Notes under the pieces: generated by a model
Database searches by the model: none
What the model was told of the DNA's origin: nothing
The model's input: only the letters and a program-made list of their open reading frames with translations
Part shown: positions 33,544 through 42,694 of the stretch, one piece after another
How the letters are laid out: each line of letters begins with the position of its first letter
Numbering within the stretch: the first letter of the stretch is position 1
Program-made: the position numbers and the translations under genes
NCBI GenBank assembly: GCA_913775095.1
Contig: CAJYIW010000013.1
Coordinates: 124,001-188,000 of the forward strand
DNA: 64,000 nucleotides
Direction: 5' to 3'
Origin: an uncultured Siphonobacter sp.
GTDB lineage: Bacteria > Bacteroidota > Bacteroidia > Cytophagales > Spirosomataceae

Positions 33544-34362
33544 TTATTCTTCAAAATCCGCCGATCGGCTCAATTCTTCCCAGGCCTGAATGTGTTTTAG
33601 CTCCATTTCCAGCTTCTGTTTGTAGCGTTCGACGGCCCAGTTGCCCAGTAAGAGTCGCAGGGGAGGTTCTTCTTTCTCTACCAGAGCAATCAGAATTCCA
33701 GCCGCTTTCGCAGGGTCTCCTACCTGATTGCCATTCGTTTTTTCGAAGTAGGTACGAATCTTTCCAGCGGTTTCCGCATACTCCGGAATCGGATCAGCCA
33801 GCTTGATGGAAGTCCCCGCAAATTCCGTCCGGAACGGACCGGGCTCCACGATGGTTACTCGTATTCCGAAGGGTCTTACTTCTTGTTGCAGGGCTTCAAA
33901 CATACCTTCCAAAGCAAACTTCGACCCGTTATAATAAGCAAAGCCGGGGGTTGAGACCAGACCTGCAATGGAGGAAATGACCTGAATATATCCACTTTTC
34001 TGCTCCCGCATCAGGGGTAACACGGCTTTGGTTACGTTGATCGTTCCGAACACATTGGTTTCAAACTGAGCCCGAATCTGCTCATCGCTGGCTTCTTCCA
34101 GTGCTCCGCCCAGACCGTATCCGGCATTATTAATCAGTACATCGATACGTTCGAAACGGCTCACCGCTTCCTTTACTGCAGATTCGACGGCTGAAGCATC
34201 CGTAATGTCCAGGGAAAGTTTCAGTACCTGTTCGTCCGGACCCAGGTCTTCCAGACTATCCAGATTACGGGCCGTAGCGACGACCTGCTCCCCTTTTTCC
34301 AGTAATTGCCGGGCCAGTTCCTTTCCAAAACCAGACGAACAACCCGTAATAAACCAAACCAT
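33544..34362 (-). CDS. Short-chain dehydrogenase/reductase
   Basis: A 272-residue classical SDR. Cofactor motif VWFITGCSSGFGKELARQLL at the N-terminus (TGxxxGxG), NNAGYGLGGALEEASDEQI near residue 80, catalytic S near 130 (ISSIAGLVSTPGF), and YxxxK in YYNGSKFALEG near residues 145-155. ARN after the second strand suggests NADP(H). Substrate is unknown. It lies 65 bp downstream of the TIGR01777 gene on the same strand, so the two may share a transcript. Confidence 0.9.
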   Translation of the reverse strand: MVWFITGCSSGFGKELARQLLEKGEQVVATARNLDSLEDLGPDEQVLKLSLDITDASAVESAVKEAVSRFERIDVLINNAGYGLGGALEEASDEQIRAQFETNVFGTINVTKAVLPLMREQKSGYIQVISSIAGLVSTPGFAYYNGSKFALEGMFEALQQEVRPFGIRVTIVEPGPFRTEFAGTSIKLADPIPEYAETAGKIRTYFEKTNGNQVGDPAKAAGILIALVEKEEPPLRLLLGNWAVERYKQKLEMELKHIQAWEELSRSADFEE

Positions 34363-34427
34363 ACGTGTGAGATTTTATTGAATGAGTTTTGTATAAAGTG
34401 GGAGGCTACCCATCTTCGGTGCTCCGC

Positions 34428-35348
34428 TTATTTCAGAATAGCTTCCAGGGCAGGTTTTAATTCAGGATATTCATACTGAAAGTCCGTTTCCAGCCTGATG
34501 CGTTGATTTAAAATATAATTCCCCCCCAGAACGGCTACCGACATTTCCCCAAATAAGCCCTTTAATACCCAGGCCGGTACTTTCGGAGCCCAGTAGGGTT
34601 TGTGCAAAATTTCTGCTGTAGTTTTCACCAGCTCTTCGTTGGTAACGGGCTTGGGGGCCACCGCGTTATAAGCTCCCGTCCAGGCCGGATTTTCCATTGC
34701 TTCAATGTACATGCGGCAGAGGTCATCGGTGTGAATCCAGCTGACAAACTGTTTGCCCGAACCCAGCGGCGAGCCAATACCCAGTCGCACCGGAATCAGA
34801 AAACTTTTTAAGGCTCCACCTTTGGTATCCAGCACAATGCCCGTTCGAAGCTTTACCGTTCGAATTCCCAGGGCCTCCAGTTCGTCGGCCGCCGCTTCCC
34901 ATTGAATGACTACCTCCGACAGGAAGTCAATGCCGGGAGTGTACTGCTCGGAAATCCATTCGGCTCCCGTGTCGGCTCCGTAATAACTAATTCCAGAAGC
35001 TGAAACGAACGACTCGAACCGATGGCCGGACGCTTTTAATTTCCGGGCAATCAAACCAATCGTCTGGACGCGACTGTCAATAATTTCCTGCTTGCGTTTT
35101 TCCGTCCACCGCCCCTCGGCAATGCCCGCTCCCGCCAGGTGAATCAGGTAATGACTATCCAGCAGGGCATTCTCATCGAGCCTATCCTTACTGACATCCC
35201 AGCGGTATTGCCTGACTTTGGGATTAATCTTTGTTTCACTCTGGCTGCCCCGGGTCAGGTAAGCCACATGATACCCTCTTTGCAAAAGCAGCTGGGTTAG
35301 CCGGGTCCCGATTAAGCCCGTTCCGCCGGTGAGTAATACCTGTTTCAT
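34428..35348 (-). CDS. TIGR01777 family NAD(P)-dependent epimerase-like protein
   Basis: A 306-residue protein of the TIGR01777/YfcH (SulA-like) family of atypical SDR proteins. N-terminal nucleotide motif LLTGGTGLIGTRLTQLL, then LIHLAGAGIAEGRWTEKRKQ near residue 70, SASGISYYGADTGAEW near 115, and GSPLGSGKQFVSWIHTDDLC near 200. The C-terminal DUF1731 region (LHKPYWAPKVPAWVLKGLFG, then LGGNYILNQRI) is present. Biochemical role is unknown; some relatives affect cell division. It is the upstream gene of a likely two-gene unit with the SDR. Confidence 0.9.
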   Translation of the reverse strand: MKQVLLTGGTGLIGTRLTQLLLQRGYHVAYLTRGSQSETKINPKVRQYRWDVSKDRLDENALLDSHYLIHLAGAGIAEGRWTEKRKQEIIDSRVQTIGLIARKLKASGHRFESFVSASGISYYGADTGAEWISEQYTPGIDFLSEVVIQWEAAADELEALGIRTVKLRTGIVLDTKGGALKSFLIPVRLGIGSPLGSGKQFVSWIHTDDLCRMYIEAMENPAWTGAYNAVAPKPVTNEELVKTTAEILHKPYWAPKVPAWVLKGLFGEMSVAVLGGNYILNQRIRLETDFQYEYPELKPALEAILK

Positions 35349-35446
35349 TAGAGATAGAAGGTGCGTGATTTACGAATGAGTTAACGGGTTAATAACTAAG
35401 GAATCGGGAAAGAATACCGTCTTTTGTAAAAATTTCTTTTCAGACC

Positions 35447-36325
35447 ATGCTGCGTTTCCTTTTCCTGATTCCATTGCTACTCGTGAATACTCTTGATTTT
35501 CAGACTACTTGCCGTAAAAAAAACGAGCCTCTTCAGGAATATTTCAGGTGGGAAAGCAACAAGAAGCTCATTATGGCTCATCGGACGACTCCGGTTTCGG
35601 GTTATTCAGAGAATACGCTGGCCGCGATGCAATATGCCTGCCGGGTGTCGCCCTGTGCCACGCAGGAAATTGACGTACGAATGAGTAAAGACAGCGTACT
35701 GATGCTTCTGCACGATGCTACCCTGGAGCGAACCACGACCGGAACAGGAAATCTTAGTGATTTTACGTATCAGGAATTACGAAAACTGGAACTGAAAGAT
35801 GACCGCGGACGCGTCCTGAACCAGCAGCGGATTCCGGCCCTGGAGGAGCTACTGGCGTTTGCTAAAAACAAAATCGTCCTGTTTCTGGACATGAAACCCG
35901 GTACGGATCCGCAGCGGCTTTTGCAAACCTTAGTCAAACACGAAATGGTGAACGAGGTGGTAGTGATCTGTTATACCGTTGCTGAAGCTCAGAAGTTACA
36001 TCAACAGTTTCCATCACTGATGCTGGCTCTGGGTTTTAATGATGAAAAAGCCATTGATACCATCCAAAAGTCCGGTATTGCTTTTCGTAATCTGGTGGCT
36101 TTGACTCCTTCACAGGTGCAGCCTGCTGCCTTTTACGACCGCATTCATCAGATGGGCATCATGACCTCCTGGGGAGCTAATAATACGGTCGATAAGCTCC
36201 CTTTTACGCAGGCAAAAGCCCAGTATCAAGACGCCCTGCTCACCGGAGCCGATATCATCTGTACGGATAGTCTGGAGCGGGTGCAATCGTTATTTACGAC
36301 TAATCCACGATCAGTTTCGAAGTAA
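35447..36325 (+). CDS. Exported glycerophosphodiester phosphodiesterase
   Basis: A 292-residue GDPD-type TIM barrel with an N-terminal hydrophobic signal (MLRFLFLIPLLLVNTLDF). Catalytic features: LIMAHRTTPVSGYSENTLAA near residues 41-60 (HR...EN), QEIDVRMSKDSVLMLLHDAT near 73-93 (E.D and HD), and LFLDMKPGT near 147. It hydrolyses glycerophosphodiesters to glycerol 3-phosphate and an alcohol, probably in the periplasm. The end of its coding sequence overlaps the convergent bestrophin gene by 26 bp. Confidence 0.9.
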   Translation: MLRFLFLIPLLLVNTLDFQTTCRKKNEPLQEYFRWESNKKLIMAHRTTPVSGYSENTLAAMQYACRVSPCATQEIDVRMSKDSVLMLLHDATLERTTTGTGNLSDFTYQELRKLELKDDRGRVLNQQRIPALEELLAFAKNKIVLFLDMKPGTDPQRLLQTLVKHEMVNEVVVICYTVAEAQKLHQQFPSLMLALGFNDEKAIDTIQKSGIAFRNLVALTPSQVQPAAFYDRIHQMGIMTSWGANNTVDKLPFTQAKAQYQDALLTGADIICTDSLERVQSLFTTNPRSVSK

Positions 36326-37220
36326 CCTGAGCTGGTACCGGAAGGCTTTGGCCGATGGTTTCCAGCACGCTCGCCTCAATGGTCTGACACATGGCATTGA
36401 GCGGCAAATCATTGGGTTCAGTTCCGAAAGGCTCCTCAATTTCATTGCCGATGGCATCAACGGCGATGAAGGTATACCCAATAAACACGACAATGACGGG
36501 CGTCATCCAGCCCAGCGAATCCACCAGACCGAAGGGTAATAACAGACCGTAGAGGTAAACGGTGCGGTGCAATAATACATTATAGGTATAAGGAATGGGC
36601 GTATTGGCAATGCGTTCACAACCCGTTACAATTCCTGAAAGCTGACTCAGCGTATGATCGATAGCGGTTAAGGTGATGGAATCCAGATTCCCGGCTAATC
36701 GCTGTTGCTGAAGCCAGAAGCCCATTTCCCTTAATAAGAAGATGGGCTTAAAGCGGGCCTGCATGACCTGCGTCACTACCGATTCAGGTAAATTTCGCTC
36801 CAGATCCGCCCGTGGATCCGTCGACCTCAACTGGTGTTTCAGCGAATACGTAAAGGCGATTTGCAGGTGAATGAAGTACGCGAGTTGGGGAGCATGGATC
36901 GGCAAACCCGTGAGGGTGGTTACCTGCCGGGCCAGCGAGCGATTTTCCAGCACCAGGGCTCCCCAGAGTTTTCGTCCTTCCCAGAAGCGGTCGTAACTGG
37001 CATTATTCCGAAAGCCCAGAAAGATGGCCACGGCTACCCCAATCAGGGAAAAGGGAGTCGGGTTCAGGGCGATTTTGTATTCGAAAATTTCTCCCCGCAG
37101 GTAAACAATTACGCAACAGAAGACAAACAATACAATCAGTCTGGGATAGATCTTTTCAATGATGGAGCCTTTCCAGACAAACAGTAGGCGAAACCAGTTG
37201 TATTTAGGGGGTACGACCAT
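36300..37220 (-). CDS. Bestrophin family ion channel
   Basis: A 306-residue inner-membrane protein of the prokaryotic bestrophin family (formerly UPF0187). It starts VVPPKYNWFRLLFVWKGS, which is the typical family start, so ATG 37220 is preferred over an upstream GTG at 37271. Other landmarks: FRNNASYDRFWEGRKLWGAL near residue 70 and PIPYTYNVLLHRTVYLYG near 210. Four membrane segments are expected. Bacterial homologs form pentameric anion or cation channels. Convergent 3' overlap of 26 bp with the phosphodiesterase gene. Confidence 0.88.
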   Translation of the reverse strand: MVVPPKYNWFRLLFVWKGSIIEKIYPRLIVLFVFCCVIVYLRGEIFEYKIALNPTPFSLIGVAVAIFLGFRNNASYDRFWEGRKLWGALVLENRSLARQVTTLTGLPIHAPQLAYFIHLQIAFTYSLKHQLRSTDPRADLERNLPESVVTQVMQARFKPIFLLREMGFWLQQQRLAGNLDSITLTAIDHTLSQLSGIVTGCERIANTPIPYTYNVLLHRTVYLYGLLLPFGLVDSLGWMTPVIVVFIGYTFIAVDAIGNEIEEPFGTEPNDLPLNAMCQTIEASVLETIGQSLPVPAQVTSKLIVD

Positions 37221-37453
37221 GGCAAAACCTGAATTATCTTTACAAAGTAACCCTACTCCTTTCGTCTTCACCTAACGTATTTTCAGAAAAAGCGTTTCCG
37301 TCTGTCTTTTCCCAGAGCTTTTCCGCTTTCAGAACAGCTCCGCTGACGCATTATCCCCCAGATATTTCATTTTTTTTATAAATAATATAAAAATCGATTT
37401 AGGGTATAGACCTCTTTTTTAGTCATAGTCCAAATTCTCTAATCCTACCCGCT

Positions 37454-38098
37454 ATGATATCGATACAGCCGGCATCCCCTTTGGGCGAATCCGATGCTCC
37501 CGAAAGTAATCCGAAGCATCCGATTTTGCTGGACAAGGAAATGCTCATCCGCCGGGCTTTCGAGGAAGACCCACGCAAAGGCTTTGAATTTCTGTACCGA
37601 CAGTATTACGCTCCTTTGTGCAGCCACGCCATTCGTTACGTGTACAGTAAGGAGCAGGCGGAAGACATTGTAGGCGATATTTTCTTCGCGTTCTGGCAAA
37701 AGGAACTTTATAAATCCATTCAGATTTCTTTTCAGGCTTATTTATATACCTGCGTGCGACATCACTGCCTGACCTACCTCAAACAGGAATTTGCCCGGGA
37801 CTTACCCGTGGAAGCTCTGGAGTCAGCCTCTGCCTTTCCTTCCCCCGAACAGACCATTCAGTACGAGGAGCTTTACCACCGCATCAATACCACCATTGAA
37901 AGCCTGACTCCGCAGGTGCAGAAAGTATTCTTGATGAGCCGGTTTGAAGGAAAAAAAAACCAGGTCATTGCCCGGGAGCTTCAGGTTTCCCTTAAAACCG
38001 TAGAAGCTCACATGACCCGGGCTCTGAGCACCTTACAGAAAGCCCTGCGGCAGGACTGGACGTTGTTATTGCTTCTTTTTCCCCTTTTTTCCGCCTAA
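37454..38098 (+). CDS. ECF sigma factor, Bacteroides expansion family
   Basis: A 214-residue ECF sigma factor of the type that controls SusC/SusD loci. Region 2: GFEFLYRQYYAPLCSHAIRY and SKEQAEDIVGDIFFAFWQKE near residues 55-75. Region 4: LTPQVQKVFLMSRFEGKKNQ then VIARELQVSLKTVEAHMTRA near 175-195. The N-terminus has about 25 extra residues before region 2; a later ATG (codon 30) could be the true start. The FecR gene begins 15 bp downstream. The pair should sense substrate through the SusC-like transporter and activate the locus. Confidence 0.93.
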   Translation: MISIQPASPLGESDAPESNPKHPILLDKEMLIRRAFEEDPRKGFEFLYRQYYAPLCSHAIRYVYSKEQAEDIVGDIFFAFWQKELYKSIQISFQAYLYTCVRHHCLTYLKQEFARDLPVEALESASAFPSPEQTIQYEELYHRINTTIESLTPQVQKVFLMSRFEGKKNQVIARELQVSLKTVEAHMTRALSTLQKALRQDWTLLLLLFPLFSA

Positions 38099-38112
38099 AA
38101 CCCCAGCACACC

Positions 38113-39096
38113 ATGACCATTCCGAAAAGCACCTTCTATGCTTACTTCGATGGGAAAGCGACGCCCCTGCAGAAGAAACTACTGGAGGATTGGCTTCGGC
38201 AGGACCCGCAGAATTACGAAATTTTTTACGAGTACCTCAACGACTGGGAACACGACCATCCCCAATTTATTCCTGACCCGGAAGCGGCGTTTACTTCCCT
38301 TCTGGATCGCCGGCAACAGATGCCATTGCCCACTGCCGAAGGTAACACAGTACCCGCAAAACGGTGGGTAAGGCTGGGGCTGGGTACAGCGGCACTCCTT
38401 TTGGTAACCCTGGGACTGGGGTACTGGCAACGCCATGCTCTGCTCTATCAGCAGTATAAAACTGCTTTTGGTGAAGTCAAAAAACTGACGCTCAACGACG
38501 GTACGCAGGTTACCTTGAATGCCAATTCATTGTTACAGGTACCCCGGCTGTCACTGGAACCGGGCATTCGTCGGGTACTGCTGACGGGCGAAGCCACGTT
38601 TTCGGTAACGCATACGGCTGATCATCAAAAATTTATTGTTTCTACTCCTCACCACATGGAAGTAGAAGTGCTGGGAACCGAATTTCTGGTTTTCAGTCGC
38701 AAACGGGGCAATAAAGTCATTCTCCACAAGGGAAAAGTAGTAGTGCGTAACCTCAACCACACGCAGCCGGAAACCCTGACCCTGAAGCCCGGAGAAACCG
38801 TTACCCTGGATAAGGCCAGACTACAAAAGCCCGTCCTTCCCCAATCCTTTGAAAACCAGACCGCCTGGACCAACCACCGCTTCGTATTTGATCATCAGTC
38901 CATGGCTGAAGTAGCCCAACAGCTGCACGAACAGTTTGGCATGAACCTGGAAATTCGGGATTCGACGCTGGCTCAACGCAGGCTGGTGGGATCGTATGAG
39001 GCTACCAACGCCGAAGAACTGGTAAAGACCCTGGCAGAAATGCTGCAATTAAAAATTACCCAGACCCGGCAAACCGTTCAGTTATCCCCGCAATAA
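38113..39096 (+). CDS. FecR family anti-sigma factor
   Basis: A 327-residue single-pass inner-membrane protein. The N-terminal cytoplasmic anti-sigma part (PLQKKLLEDWLRQDPQNYEI) spans residues 1-85, a membrane segment lies at about 88-104 (LGLGTAALLLVTLGLGYW), and the periplasmic FecR domain includes LTLNDGTQVTLNANSLLQVP near 125-145 and LHKGKVVVRNL near 205. The C-terminal DUF4974 domain (FVFDHQSMAEVAQQLHEQFG near 257) contacts the SusC-like signalling domain. It restrains the adjacent sigma factor until substrate binding is signalled. Confidence 0.93.
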   Translation: MTIPKSTFYAYFDGKATPLQKKLLEDWLRQDPQNYEIFYEYLNDWEHDHPQFIPDPEAAFTSLLDRRQQMPLPTAEGNTVPAKRWVRLGLGTAALLLVTLGLGYWQRHALLYQQYKTAFGEVKKLTLNDGTQVTLNANSLLQVPRLSLEPGIRRVLLTGEATFSVTHTADHQKFIVSTPHHMEVEVLGTEFLVFSRKRGNKVILHKGKVVVRNLNHTQPETLTLKPGETVTLDKARLQKPVLPQSFENQTAWTNHRFVFDHQSMAEVAQQLHEQFGMNLEIRDSTLAQRRLVGSYEATNAEELVKTLAEMLQLKITQTRQTVQLSPQ

Positions 39097-39169
39097 CGAG
39101 CTCTGACGCCTGAGTCATTCGATGTATTCTTAATCCAGTAACCATTCAATAAACCCGTATCTATCAGTC

Positions 39170-42100
39170 ATGAAGCACTTAAACCCATGGTATAAAAGAA
39201 GCGTTGGCGGCCTGATGATCTTTGGTCTCATGAGCGATCCGGCGGGCCTTCGCCCGTTGATGGCTTACCCAATGACTCACCAGATGCACGTTTCGATTTC
39301 TTTACAGGAAGCCCTGCTTCGCCTGAAAGAAACCTATAAAGTCGACATCCTTTTCGAAGCCGACGCCGTAGCCGGATTAACCGTTGAAAGCCGCATTCTT
39401 CAGTCTCAGGCGGGACTTGAGTCTACGCTTGCCTCGGTATTATCCGAATCTGGTTTACAGTATAAAAAGATTAAAAAAGGTACCTACGTCATTCTCTCCA
39501 AAGCCCGTGAAAAGCGATCCGTCAGCCAGGCAGTTCTGACCACCCTTCCGGCCAGTCCGTCGGTATTCGTAACCCAGACTCCCGGTAAAGCTGTCTTTCG
39601 TATAGCCGGGAGGGTCACCGACGAATCCCGGCAGGGATTACCCGGCGTAAACGTGTACCTTAAGGAGAACACCAGCGTTGGAGCGACGACCGATGCCAAC
39701 GGAGCCTACAGCCTTAACGTCCCCGACGATCAGGCCAATGGAACGCTGGTCTTTAGCTACATTGGGTACAAGAGTCAGGAAGTAGCGATCAATAACCGGA
39801 CGGAAGTCAACATCCAGCTCGAACCGGATAATCAATCCCTCAATGAAGTCGTGGTGATTGGGTACCAGAGTGTTCGCAAAAAAGACCTGACCGGGGCGAC
39901 GGGTCTGGTGGAAATTGAGAATACCAGCAAAATCGTTACCCGCTCGGCGGTTGAATCGTTGCAGGGGCAACTCTCCGGGGTAACCATTCGCAACGGGGGA
40001 GCTCCCGGGCAGGAGGCCGTTATCCAGATTCGGGGTTTGAGTACGCTGAACGGAAACGCGAACCCGCTTTACATCATCGACGGGATGTATGCCGATGCCA
40101 ACACCACGGTAAACCCCGACGATATTGCCTCCATGCAAGTTCTGAAAGACGCCTCGGCCGCAGCTATTTACGGTTCCAGAGCGGCCAATGGAGTAGTGAT
40201 CATTACCACGAAAAAAGGCAAGGAAGGCCCAATGAAAGTGAGCGTCTCCGGGCGGTACACGGTTTCTTCCGTTCCCCGCCGCTGGGACGTCATGAACGCT
40301 CAGGAATACGTGGACTTCAACCGACGGGCTTACGAGGCCGCGGGCTATGCCCTTCAGCCTTCGGTTGTTAATTTCAATCCGGCCACCAGCCCGAACACCG
40401 ACTGGCAGGACGCCCTGATTCGCACGGGTTCGGTGCAGGATTATAACCTGACGCTTTCCGGGGGCGGAGCTAATTCCAGTTACCTGATCTCCGGGAGTTA
40501 CTTCAAAGACGAAGGAACGCTGATTAAAAACAACTTCGAACGCATGTCCATGCGGATTAATACGGAGTCCAAACGCGGGCGTTTTACCTTTGGCGAGAAC
40601 CTGATGATTTCCAATTCCGTACGAAACAGCCCCTTCAGTGGCGGTTTTGCCGAAGGGAATCCCTGGTATGATCTGGCCAATAACCTGCCCATCGTTCCGG
40701 TTCGTGATCCCAGCCTGATCAGCACCAGCAATCCGGGAGGCTATGGCTTTGGGTCCATCAATACCCGAACCTTTTCCCGGAATCAGGTAGCGGTAGCCGA
40801 GCTGACCCGCAACCGCAGTTCATTCTTCAAAGTGCTGGGTAACGCCTATGTGGATGTGAAACTCTTCGACTGGCTGCAATACCGATTCAATGCCGGACTG
40901 GAAACCAGTTTTGATAATGGCGGAAGCATTCGCCGCGAAGGACTTTGGTACTGGAACCAGTCGCCGGAGTTTAGCAGTACGGGTGAAAACCGTTCGCAAT
41001 TCCTGAGCACGCTTTTTGAACATACCCTGAACTTCAACCGGACCTTCGGCAAACACAGCATTAACGGCGTGGTGGGTCTAGTCAATCAGACCATTCGCAA
41101 TAACAATGCCTTTGCCAGTCGCCAGCAGCTTACCATTGCCAACGGGCAGTACTTCACTACCATTGGGTCCGCTACGGGCGGCATGACGGCTTCGGGGGGT
41201 AATAACCAGACCCTGATTGGTTCCTACCTGGGTCGTTTGAATTATACCTACGATGATCGGTATCTGCTGACGCTGACCTTCCGTTCGGACAAAGATTCGC
41301 GGTTTTCTCCCAATTACCGCCGGGGAAATTTCCCTTCCGTGGCTCTGGGCTGGCGACTGAGTGAGGAAGACTTCTTCAAGGTTGACTGGATCAATGATTT
41401 GAAAATTCGCGGGTCGTACGGGGTACTGGGACAGGCCAATCTGGGTAACTACCAGTACACGGGTTTCATCACGCAGGGCCCACGGGCCGTATTTGGTTCT
41501 GATCAAACGGCCTTTCAGGGAGCTACACAATCGCGAATTGTGAATGAAAACCTACGCTGGGAACAGAAAACAACGACCAACGCAGGCGTGGATCTGAGTA
41601 TGTTTAATAACCGCTTCGGGGTAACGCTCGATGTCTTCCGTTCCATCGCCCGTGATGTACTGGTGCAGTCCCCGATTCCGGCCTACACCGGTAACCTCGG
41701 CGGCAATCCCTTAACCAACATTGGTTCTATTCAGAATCAGGGGATTGAAATGGACCTGACCTATCGTAATAATGACAAGGACTTTAAATGGTCGGTCTCG
41801 GGTAACCTGTCGGTCATTCGCAACAAAGTACTGGAACTGGGGAACCTCGGAACGGATCCGGAAACGGGTCAGGCCCGGAATTACATTGCCACCACGCTGA
41901 CCCGCTCGCAGGTCGGTCGTTCCATTGGCGAATGGTTCCTGTTGAAAACGGATGGTATCTTCCAGAATCAGGGTGAAATTGACGCTCACCGGGCTCAGGC
42001 TGCCTATGCCAAACCGGGCGATATCCGGTACGTAAATGCCGTAGACGGAGGCACTAACGATGACATCAACGCTCTGGACCGACTCTTTGCGGGTTCGCCC

Positions 42101-42637
42101 TGGCCCAAGCTTCAGGCGGGTCTGCAATTCAATGGTTCCTATAAAAACTTCTCGCTGGCCGTGCAGTTCTATGGTTCCTTCGGTCAGCAGGTGTATAACG
42201 ACGTTCGCCGCGATCTGGATGCATTAGGCTACTCCAACTACCGCCGGGGCATTCAACCCTGGACGGCCGAGAACCCTAATACGGACTTTCCCCGCATCGG
42301 CGTTTCGTACGGAACGGGTGTTGCCGGAGACCCGGCCGTGGACCGTGGCATTGTTTCCAACGCCCGCAATGACAGCGACCGCTGGCTGGAAAGTGGCTCC
42401 TACCTGCGAATCCGGAATGTGGAGTTGGGATATTCGATTCCTAAACCCCTGCTGACCCGCTTCGGGCTGAGTGATGCCCGCGTCTACGTAAGCGGCCAGA
42501 ACCTGTACACATTTACGGGGTATTCGGGACTGGACCCGGATATCGTAGGGGGCAATGTGATCCTGGAACCGGGTCTGGACGTGGGAAATTACCCCGCCTC
42601 CCGCATGGTGTCACTTGGCTTGAACCTCAATTTCTAA
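39170..42637 (+). CDS. SusC/RagA-type TonB-linked outer-membrane transporter with STN domain
   Basis: An 1155-residue TonB-dependent importer. After the N-terminal export signal comes a secretin/TonB N-terminal signalling domain (HVSISLQEALLRLKETYKVD, residues about 42-100), a carboxypeptidase-regulatory-like domain (ITGRVTDE-like GRVTDESRQGLPGVNVYLKE near 145-165), then the plug beginning LNEVVVIGYQSVRKKDLTGA near 220 and a beta-barrel ending GLNLNF. The STN domain marks it as a transducer, working with the FecR and ECF sigma proteins encoded upstream. With the SusD lipoprotein it imports oligosaccharides. Confidence 0.95.
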   Translation: MKHLNPWYKRSVGGLMIFGLMSDPAGLRPLMAYPMTHQMHVSISLQEALLRLKETYKVDILFEADAVAGLTVESRILQSQAGLESTLASVLSESGLQYKKIKKGTYVILSKAREKRSVSQAVLTTLPASPSVFVTQTPGKAVFRIAGRVTDESRQGLPGVNVYLKENTSVGATTDANGAYSLNVPDDQANGTLVFSYIGYKSQEVAINNRTEVNIQLEPDNQSLNEVVVIGYQSVRKKDLTGATGLVEIENTSKIVTRSAVESLQGQLSGVTIRNGGAPGQEAVIQIRGLSTLNGNANPLYIIDGMYADANTTVNPDDIASMQVLKDASAAAIYGSRAANGVVIITTKKGKEGPMKVSVSGRYTVSSVPRRWDVMNAQEYVDFNRRAYEAAGYALQPSVVNFNPATSPNTDWQDALIRTGSVQDYNLTLSGGGANSSYLISGSYFKDEGTLIKNNFERMSMRINTESKRGRFTFGENLMISNSVRNSPFSGGFAEGNPWYDLANNLPIVPVRDPSLISTSNPGGYGFGSINTRTFSRNQVAVAELTRNRSSFFKVLGNAYVDVKLFDWLQYRFNAGLETSFDNGGSIRREGLWYWNQSPEFSSTGENRSQFLSTLFEHTLNFNRTFGKHSINGVVGLVNQTIRNNNAFASRQQLTIANGQYFTTIGSATGGMTASGGNNQTLIGSYLGRLNYTYDDRYLLTLTFRSDKDSRFSPNYRRGNFPSVALGWRLSEEDFFKVDWINDLKIRGSYGVLGQANLGNYQYTGFITQGPRAVFGSDQTAFQGATQSRIVNENLRWEQKTTTNAGVDLSMFNNRFGVTLDVFRSIARDVLVQSPIPAYTGNLGGNPLTNIGSIQNQGIEMDLTYRNNDKDFKWSVSGNLSVIRNKVLELGNLGTDPETGQARNYIATTLTRSQVGRSIGEWFLLKTDGIFQNQGEIDAHRAQAAYAKPGDIRYVNAVDGGTNDDINALDRLFAGSPWPKLQAGLQFNGSYKNFSLAVQFYGSFGQQVYNDVRRDLDALGYSNYRRGIQPWTAENPNTDFPRIGVSYGTGVAGDPAVDRGIVSNARNDSDRWLESGSYLRIRNVELGYSIPKPLLTRFGLSDARVYVSGQNLYTFTGYSGLDPDIVGGNVILEPGLDVGNYPASRMVSLGLNLNF

Positions 42638-42694
42638 CGCATTGGTTTTCCATTCATTACCGGGGACATTCCCGTACTGACTTTGCCACTTTCT

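Noticed and set aside
33424-33546. Possible readthrough extension of the SDR into the PIN remnant
   Set aside because: The frames agree, but a TAA stop ends a normal-length SDR and frame agreement has a one-in-three chance.
37221-37271. Bestrophin N-terminal extension from GTG 37271
   Set aside because: The family starts at the VVPPKYNWFR block, so ATG 37220 fits better.
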